Positions 8,919 to 14,418 of a stretch of DNA of 14,418 bases are shown piece by piece (position 1 is the stretch's first letter; every line of letters starts with the position of its first letter). The position numbers were made by a program, and so were the translations under genes. The notes beneath the pieces were generated by a model. The model was not told where the DNA came from. It did not search any database and saw only the letters and a program-made list of their open reading frames with translations. Source of the stretch: CBDBCK01 sp965203345 (GTDB lineage Bacteria; Chloroflexota; Dehalococcoidia; Lucifugimonadales; Lucifugimonadaceae); contig CBDBCK010000022.1 in assembly GCA_965203345.1 (NCBI GenBank), positions 1-14,418 on the forward strand. The letters run 5' to 3'.

Positions 8919-10785
8919 GTGACATACTAAAACTTTTCTTTTTCTCTATTTATGCAGAGTGTTATTTCTACAGGTGCTTGTACTTAATGCGCTCATACCT
9001 TATTGGTATCCGGCACATGAAATATATGTTGCAGCTTGATTTACATACAGGACTTTTTCTGCGAAACTTCCCGAGTGAAGGAAACGCCGGCTACAAAGTA
9101 AACTCTTTTTGCATAAAATGGAAAGAACGATGTTTCGAAGACCCATTTCCAAACATAACTCTCTGAGAAGTAGTTGAGAACAGAACGCTTCCGCGCGCTA
9201 CCAGCACCCGATACACGGTGAACGACTATATGGGGTCATTGAACCGATTACCAATTAATTGCGCTTTTACAGTTTATGAACCTCCTAATAACACTGGATC
9301 CGCGATTCAAACACTAGAACGTTCCCTACGGTCGGCAGGGGCGTCGACACGAGGTTGTGATTGGGGGTGGGGGACGGATTCATGGGCACCCAAACCCACC
9401 TACCCCAAAAATTTAGCTTCTTCTCGGATTTCGGCCACTTTATTTCGAAAATGTTGGAAAATGGAAAAAATTGCAAACATTTCAAGAAAAAATATACTGA
9501 CCTATTATAACTTCTGGGGGGACGTCCCCGCTGATTTTTCGACTGCGGGGGACGCGTCCCCCCGTCCCCCGCTTTCGACGCCCATGATGGTCAGTAAAAT
9601 ACGTTGCGCGACAGTGCAAACATTCACTAACCATTCTTTTTGGTCCCAAGTCAAACTATCATTGATGTTGAAAGCAGATTTGGTCTCGGATGCCCAGGAG
9701 GTATTGCAAGACCTCAGCAATCTCATTTCCACGCACATATGCATCACAAATGAATCCGAGTTTCAAATGATACGGGCTAAACACATTATCAGACCAACTC
9801 GCTTTCGATTTGGAGACAGTGAACAGTGAAAAGGGCAACTGGAAAGGAGAGCCGAAGCATTTCTCGGGATATATATTTCATTACGTCCAGAATCGTGTTT
9901 ATATTTAATACAGCGTCAGCGGGGCATATGCAATTATGCATGATATCGCCAGTGCAGTAAGCATGTCGTCACGTACAACATACCTTTCGGTAAGATGCCT
10001 GCGGGCTCCAGATCCATGCCGAAGACCCTGAGGCGAGGAAAATACGTTCGGTCATCACCATTGCCTATCACAACGGCTATAGGAAGAGCGCCATTGTTTG
10101 GAGCGGTCAAGCCACCGACAACGAATGGCAAAGCATCAAGAGAACAAGTGACGTAGCAAAGCATCATCGAGCCATGTGCACTAGTTGACTAGTTGCAATA
10201 GGAAACATGTCACATTACTTTACCATTAATAAAACAATGGCGTCATAGTAGGTATGCAAACAATAGGAGCAACAACAACATATCGATAAAAAAAACAAGC
10301 CGGTGACACGGTGTGACTCTTAAATCGGCCAAAAATGGAGTGCACCGTCTGACTGGATGATAAACGTATTTCTGAATGCGCACAGTATCATCCGCACATC
10401 CGGAAGCGGCGTATCTATATTAGCTGGCTCTTGGACGTTGTTCATGAACGTCAATCAACCTATAAGAAGGCACGCCACCTGTTAGTCGAAATGCGGCGAG
10501 GAAAACAGGGACACCAAAGCAAGTCAGATTTCGCGTGATTTTATGGGCCGATCTCGGACAAATAGTGCGTCATTTTCCAAGACTGAGATTGTCAAAACGA
10601 ATCCGCTGTGAGGCGGATCGTTAAAAGCACCAAGCAACTGGTGTAGTCTATACGTTCTGTTGCGGCTAGGGAGTTGATAGGAGCGGGCTGGTGGCGAACT
10701 CTTCACCCTGCTGCCAAGGAGATGGCATTTGTAATGCTGTCAATGCAAGTTATGCAATTGCTCACGATACTTCCTTTAGCTGGCT
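8919..10785. other. Intergenic spacer of unit 4
   Basis: 3' flank to 9335, MITE 9336-9586, then AT-richer sequence with no supported gene. The exon-like minus-strand stretch is at 9984-10188 and the plus-strand open stretch at 10353-10538. The shortened C-run in the MITE joins two unrelated frames into a 203-codon open frame (9218-9829) that is open in no other unit, so I do not treat it as a gene. Confidence 0.6.
9336..9586. mobile_element. hAT-like MITE, unit 4 copy
   Basis: A 251-bp copy, one C shorter than the others in the second C-run before GCTTTCGACG (near 9566-9571). Ends and flanking octamers are unchanged. Confidence 0.75.
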
Positions 10786-10900
10786 GGCCATTGTACAGTG
10801 GCCCACATCTAAGTATTCAGCCCCGCCCTATACCTCCAATTCAAGGTTGCGTTCGCTGTCTAGTATAAAACCAGGCGGCTCACCGTCCACACTATCAGAC
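10786..10900 (+). promoter_or_regulatory. Promoter of cuticle gene copy 5
   Basis: Palindrome at 10786-10803, TCAAGGTTG at 10841-10849, TATAAAA at 10864-10870, initiator TCAGAC at 10895-10900, and ATG at 10923. Confidence 0.8.
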
Positions 10901-10922
10901 GTCCAAGACCAACTCTGCAAAC

Positions 10923-11616
10923 ATGAAGGTCAGTTCGTGGCGCTCGGCCAGCAAATATGATGATCGGACACCAGTTTTGCTTCATAATCTGCATTCGCAT
11001 ACCGAATAAAAAAGGTAGACACTGGCAGCAAAGTTTTCGAAGCAGATCTCGCTCTGTTAGCAGGTCGCATTTTATCAGTGCTTTCACACAGTAGGTAATA
11101 ACACGGACGTGAAATCTCCAAACACATCCGACGATCGGAGAAACTAACGCCTTGGTTGATTTCTGTTTGCAGTTCTTCGCCGTCGCAGCACTGGTGGCCG
11201 TGGCTGCCGCCGCCCCCTCCAACAACTACGGCGCCCACAAGACGACCTACCAACCGACCCAGTCCTACGGATCTGGCCCCTCCACCTACCAGCAGTCGAC
11301 CTACAAGCAGCCGGCTGAGCCGTACCAGTTCGACTACGCCGTCGACGACCACTACTCGGGCGCCGTCTTCTCGCAGAACGAGAGCAACGATGGCAACTAC
11401 GCCAACGGATACTACTCTGTCAACCTGCCAGACGGCCGTATCCAGACAGTCAAGTACACTGCTGACCAGAACGGCTACGGAGGCTACCGGGCCGAGGTGA
11501 CCTACAAAGGACAGGCTCGCTACGATGCGTACAAGCCCAGCTACAAGCCTAATGGCTACGGCACCCAGAGCCACCAGTCCACCTACCAGACCGTCGACAA
11601 GCCGACCTACGTTTAA
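10923..11616 (+). CDS. Rebers-Riddiford-type cuticle protein, copy 5
   Basis: Joined from 10923-10928 and 11173-11616; the intron is 10929-11172 (244 bp). It encodes the same 149-aa secreted cuticle protein. This gene sits in the only unit that carries an extra retroelement-like insertion, which begins about 850 bp after its stop codon, outside the gene and its promoter. Expression of this copy is therefore not obviously affected unless the transcript runs far past the stop, which cannot be excluded because no strong nearby poly(A) signal is visible. Confidence 0.93.
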
Positions 11617-12033
11617 GTGACATACTAAAACTTTTCTTTTTCTCTATTTATGCAGAGTGTTATTTCTACAGGTGCTTGTACTTAATGCGCTCATACCTTA
11701 TTGGTATCCGGCACATGAAATATATGTTGCAGCTTGATTTACATACAGGACTTTTTCTGCGAAACTTCCCGAGTGAAGGAAACGCCGGCTACAAAGTAAA
11801 CTCTTTTTGCATAAAATGGAAAGAACGATGTTTCGAAGACCCATTTCCAAACATAACTCTCTGAGAAGTAGTTGAGAACAGAACGCTTCCGCGCGCTACC
11901 AGCACCCGATACACGGTGAACGACTATATGGGGTCATTGAACCGATTACCAATTAATTGCGCTTTTACAGTTTATGGACCTCCTAATAACACTGGATCCG
12001 CGATTCAAACACTAGAACGTTCCCTACGGTCGG

Positions 12034-12285
12034 CAGGGGCGTCGACACGAGGTTGTGATTGGGGGTGGGGGACGGATTCATGGGCACCCAAACCCACCTA
12101 AACCAAAAATTTAGCTTCTTCTCGGATTTCGGCCACTTTATTTCGAAAATGTTGGAAAATGGAAAAAATTGCAAACATTTCAAGAAAAAATATACTGACC
12201 TATTATAACTTCTGGGAGGACGTCCCCGCTGATTTTTCGACTGCGGGGGACGCGTCCCCCCGTCCCCCCGCTTTCGACGCCCATG
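12034..12285. mobile_element. hAT-like MITE, unit 5 copy
   Basis: A 252-bp copy with the standard ends and flanking octamers. It carries the private AAACC change near 12101-12105, plus the G-to-A before GACGTC that is otherwise seen only in unit 1. Confidence 0.75.
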
Positions 12286-12470
12286 ATGGTCAGTAAAATA
12301 CGTTGCGCGACAGTGCAAACATTCACTAACCATTCTTTTTGGTCCCAAGTCAAACTATCATTGATGTTGAAAGCAGATTTGGTCTCGGATGCCCAGGAGG
12401 TATTGCAAGATCTCAGCAATCTCATTTCCACGCACATATGCATCACAAATGAATCCGAGTTTCAAATGAT

Positions 12471-12711
12471 ATTTTATTTTTATTTTTTATTTGGACATAC
12501 AACGACATCCACATTAACAAAACGGTGGCTTTTCAGTCGAGGTGAAGATGGTATAGTGCAAAAATTTACTATTGCAAGGAGAAGGATAAGGAACGGGATG
12601 AATGTAGTTGATAAGGAGTTACAGTACTGCAGGTGCTGCTGCTGCCTATTGTGGCGCTGCGCACTCACACAATCTGCGTTAAAAGGTGATGGCACCGGGC
12701 TAAACGTCGAT
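12471..12711 (-). mobile_element. Retroelement-like insertion (5'-truncated LINE or SINE, minus orientation), unit 5 only
   Basis: Units 1-4 read AAATGATACGGGCTAAAC at this point. In unit 5 the sequence after AAATGAT (ending 12470) is replaced by about 240 bp that returns with GATACGGGCACATT near 12709-12722. Read on the minus strand, the insert ends in AAATAAAAAATAAAAATAAA, an A-rich tail with AATAAA hexamers, as expected for a non-LTR retroelement 3' end. GAT at both edges could be a minimal target duplication, and five bases (CTAAA) of target are missing on the right. I do not recognise the family, and there is no coding region I would trust. Confidence 0.6.
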
Positions 12712-13720
12712 ACGGGCACATTATCAGACCAACTCGCTTTCGATTTGGAGACAGTGAACAGTGAAAAGGGCAACTGGAAAGGAGAGCCGAAGCATTTCTC
12801 GGGATATATATTTCATTACGTCCAGAATCGTGTTTATATTTAATACAGCGTCAGCGGGGCATATGCAATTATGCATGATATCGCCAGTGCAGTAAGCATG
12901 TCGTCACGTACAACATACCTTTCGGTAAGATGCCTGCGGGCTCCAGATCCATGCCGAAGACCCTGAGGCGAGGAAAATACGTTCGGTCATCACCATTGCC
13001 TATCACAACGGCTATAGGAAGAGCGCCATTGTTTGGAGCGGTCAAGCCACCGACAACGAATGGCAAAGCATCAAGAGAACAAGTGACGTAGCAAAGCATC
13101 ATCGAGCCATGTGCACTAGTTGACTAGTTGCAATAGGAAACATGTCACATTACTTTACCATTAATAAAACAATGGCGTCATAGTAGGTATGCAAACAATA
13201 GGAGCAACAACAACATATCGATAAAAAAAACAAGCCGGTGACACGGTGTGACTCTTAAATCGGCCAAAAATGGAGTGCACCGTCTGACTGGATGATAAAC
13301 GTATTTCTGAATGCGCACAGTATCATCCGCACATCCGGAAGCGGCGTATCTATATTAGCTGGCTCTTGGACGTTGTTCATGAACGTCAATCAACCTATAA
13401 GAAGGCACGCCACCTGTTAGTCGAAATGCGGCGAGGAAAACAGGGACACCAAAGCAAGTCAGATTTCGCGTGATTTTATGGGCCGATCTCGGACAAATAG
13501 TGCGTCATTTTCCAAGACTGAGATTGTCAAAACGAATCCGCTGTGAGGCGGATCGTTAAAAGCACCAAGCAACTGGTGTAGTCTATACGTTCTGTTGCGG
13601 CTAGGGAGTTGATAGGAGCCGGCTGGTGGCGAACTCTTCACCCTGCTGCCAAGGAGATGGCATTTGTAATGCTGTCAATGCAAGTTATGCAATTGCTCAC
13701 GATACTTCCTTTAGCTGGCT

Positions 13721-13835
13721 GGCCATTGTACAGTGGCCCACATCTAAGTATTCAGCCCCGCCCTATACCTCCAATTCAAGGTTGCGTTCGCTGTCTAGTA
13801 TAAAACCAGGCGGCTCACCGTCCACACTATCAGAC
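13721..13835 (+). promoter_or_regulatory. Promoter of cuticle gene copy 6
   Basis: Palindrome at 13721-13738, TCAAGGTTG at 13776-13784, TATAAAA at 13799-13805, initiator TCAGAC at 13830-13835, and ATG at 13858. All elements are intact. Confidence 0.8.
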
Positions 13836-13857
13836 GTCCAAGACCAACTCTGCAAAC

Positions 13858-14418
13858 ATGAAGGTCAGTTCGTGGCGCTCGGCCAGCAAATATGATGATC
13901 GGACACCAGTTTTGCTTCATAATCTGCATTCGCATACCGAATAAAAAAAGGTAGACACTGGCAGCAAAGTTTTCGAAGCAGATCTCGCTCTGTTAGCAGG
14001 TCGCATTTTATCAGTGCTTTCACACAGTAGGTAATAACACGGACGTGAAATCTCCAAACACATCCGACGATCGGAGAAACTAACGCCTTGGAGGATTTCT
14101 GTTTGCAGTTCTTCGCCGTCGCAGCACTGGTGGCCGTGGCTGCCGCCGCCCCCTCCAACAACTACGGCGCCCACAAGACGACCTACCAACCGACCCAGTC
14201 CTACGGATCTGGCCCCTCCACCTACCAGCAGTCGACCTACAAGCAGCCGGCTGAGCCGTACCAGTTCGACTACGCCGTCGACGACCACTACTCGGGCGCC
14301 GTCTTCTCGCAGAACGAGAGCAACGATGGCAACTACGCCAACGGATACTACTCTGTCAACCTGCCAGACGGCCGTATCCAGACAGTCAAGTACACTGCTG
14401 ACCAGAACGGCTACGGAG
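13858..14418 (+). CDS. Rebers-Riddiford-type cuticle protein, copy 6 (3' end beyond the window)
   Basis: Joined from 13858-13863 and 14109 to beyond 14418; the intron is 13864-14108 (245 bp, one more A in its A-run than the others). The visible part covers residues 1-105, through PDGR, YTAD and the NGY of the chitin-binding domain, and agrees with the other copies. The odd feature is upstream of the acceptor: GGTTGATTTCTGTTTGCAG in all other copies is GGAGGATTTCTGTTTGCAG here. This puts purines and a new AG about 18 bases before the normal 3' splice site. The true TTTGCAG acceptor and the CTAAC site remain, so normal splicing is still likely. Whether the rest of the exon is intact cannot be seen. 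Confidence 0.88.

Larger units (their letters stand above)
11617..13720. other. Intergenic spacer of unit 5 (expanded by an insertion)
   Basis: 3' flank to 12033, MITE 12034-12285, common spacer to 12470, insertion about 12471-12711, then common spacer again. The exon-like minus-strand stretch is at 12919-13123 and the plus-strand open stretch at 13288-13473. Private changes include CCTAAACC for CCTACCCC inside the MITE (near 12098-12105) and GAGCCGGC for GAGCGGGC near 13616-13623. Like unit 1, and unlike units 2-4, it has GGGAGGACG and CAAGATCTC. Confidence 0.6.
1..14418 (+). repeat. Head-to-tail tandem array of a 2.7-kb cuticle-gene unit (five full copies plus a partial sixth)
   Basis: The sequence repeats with a period of 2698-2699 bp. 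Copies begin at 1, 2699, 5397, 8096, 10794 and 13729. Unit 5 is 2935 bp because of an extra insertion near 12471-12711. All copies have the same orientation and differ only by scattered SNPs, homopolymer-length changes and that insertion, so identity is very high by eye. Both window edges fall inside a unit, so the array continues beyond it. Private differences (for example Gly22 GGA in unit 1, the C-run deletion in the unit 4 MITE, the insertion in unit 5) argue against one unit having been duplicated by assembly error. Confidence 0.97.

Noticed and set aside
9218..9829. A 203-codon plus-strand frame in unit 4
   Set aside because: It exists only because one C is missing from a homopolymer in the MITE. 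In all other units the same region is broken into unrelated short frames.
12480..12773. A 97-codon minus-strand frame across the unit 5 insertion
   Set aside because: It mixes insert and flanking spacer sequence, contains no reverse-transcriptase or endonuclease motif, and its C-terminus is the translated A-rich tail region.
1..14418. CRISPR-like or prokaryotic mobile system as the cause of the regular repeats
   Set aside because: The period is 2.7 kb with a spliced secreted gene in each unit. There are no short direct repeats with spacers, no cas genes and no bacterial operon structure.

Overview
This window is arthropod nuclear DNA made of a head-to-tail tandem array of a 2.7-kb unit. Each unit carries one small cuticle-protein gene. 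The evidence for arthropod is a secreted, tyrosine-rich protein with a Rebers-Riddiford (chitin_bind_4) type domain, a two-exon structure whose intron splits the signal peptide right after Met-Lys, and a TATA box about 31 bp before an arthropod-style TCAG initiator. The domain wording (NESNDGN, then YSVNLPDGRIQTVKYTAD) recalls crustacean 'pro-resilin-like' cuticle proteins, and a barnacle or other crustacean is my best guess. The taxon is inference only.

Layout, with units counted from base 1: unit 1 is 1-2698, unit 2 is 2699-5396, unit 3 is 5397-8095, unit 4 is 8096-10793, unit 5 is 10794-13728, and unit 6 is 13729-14418 (cut off by the window end). Each unit runs in this order: core promoter; exon 1 (ATG AAG only); an intron of 243-245 bp; exon 2 (444 bp including the stop); about 418 bp of 3' flank; a 252-bp hAT-like MITE with imperfect terminal inverted repeats and a diverged 8-bp target duplication; then about 1.2 kb of AT-richer spacer with no convincing gene, ending in a near-perfect 18-bp palindrome ahead of the next promoter.

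The five complete genes encode the same 149-aa protein, and the only exon difference I see is one synonymous base in copy 1. The spacers differ by scattered SNPs and homopolymer-length changes, and their sharing pattern is mosaic between units, which suggests unequal exchange or gene conversion. The MITE is at the same site in every unit, so it predates the amplification. Unit 5 alone has a further insertion of about 240 bp with an AAATAAA-rich tail on the minus strand. It looks like a 5'-truncated LINE or a SINE that arrived after amplification.

The array probably supplies large amounts of one structural cuticle protein: many identical genes, each with its own promoter, and a coding sequence that uses TAC for all 21 tyrosines. 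I see no RNA genes, CRISPR arrays, bacterial features or intact transposase genes.
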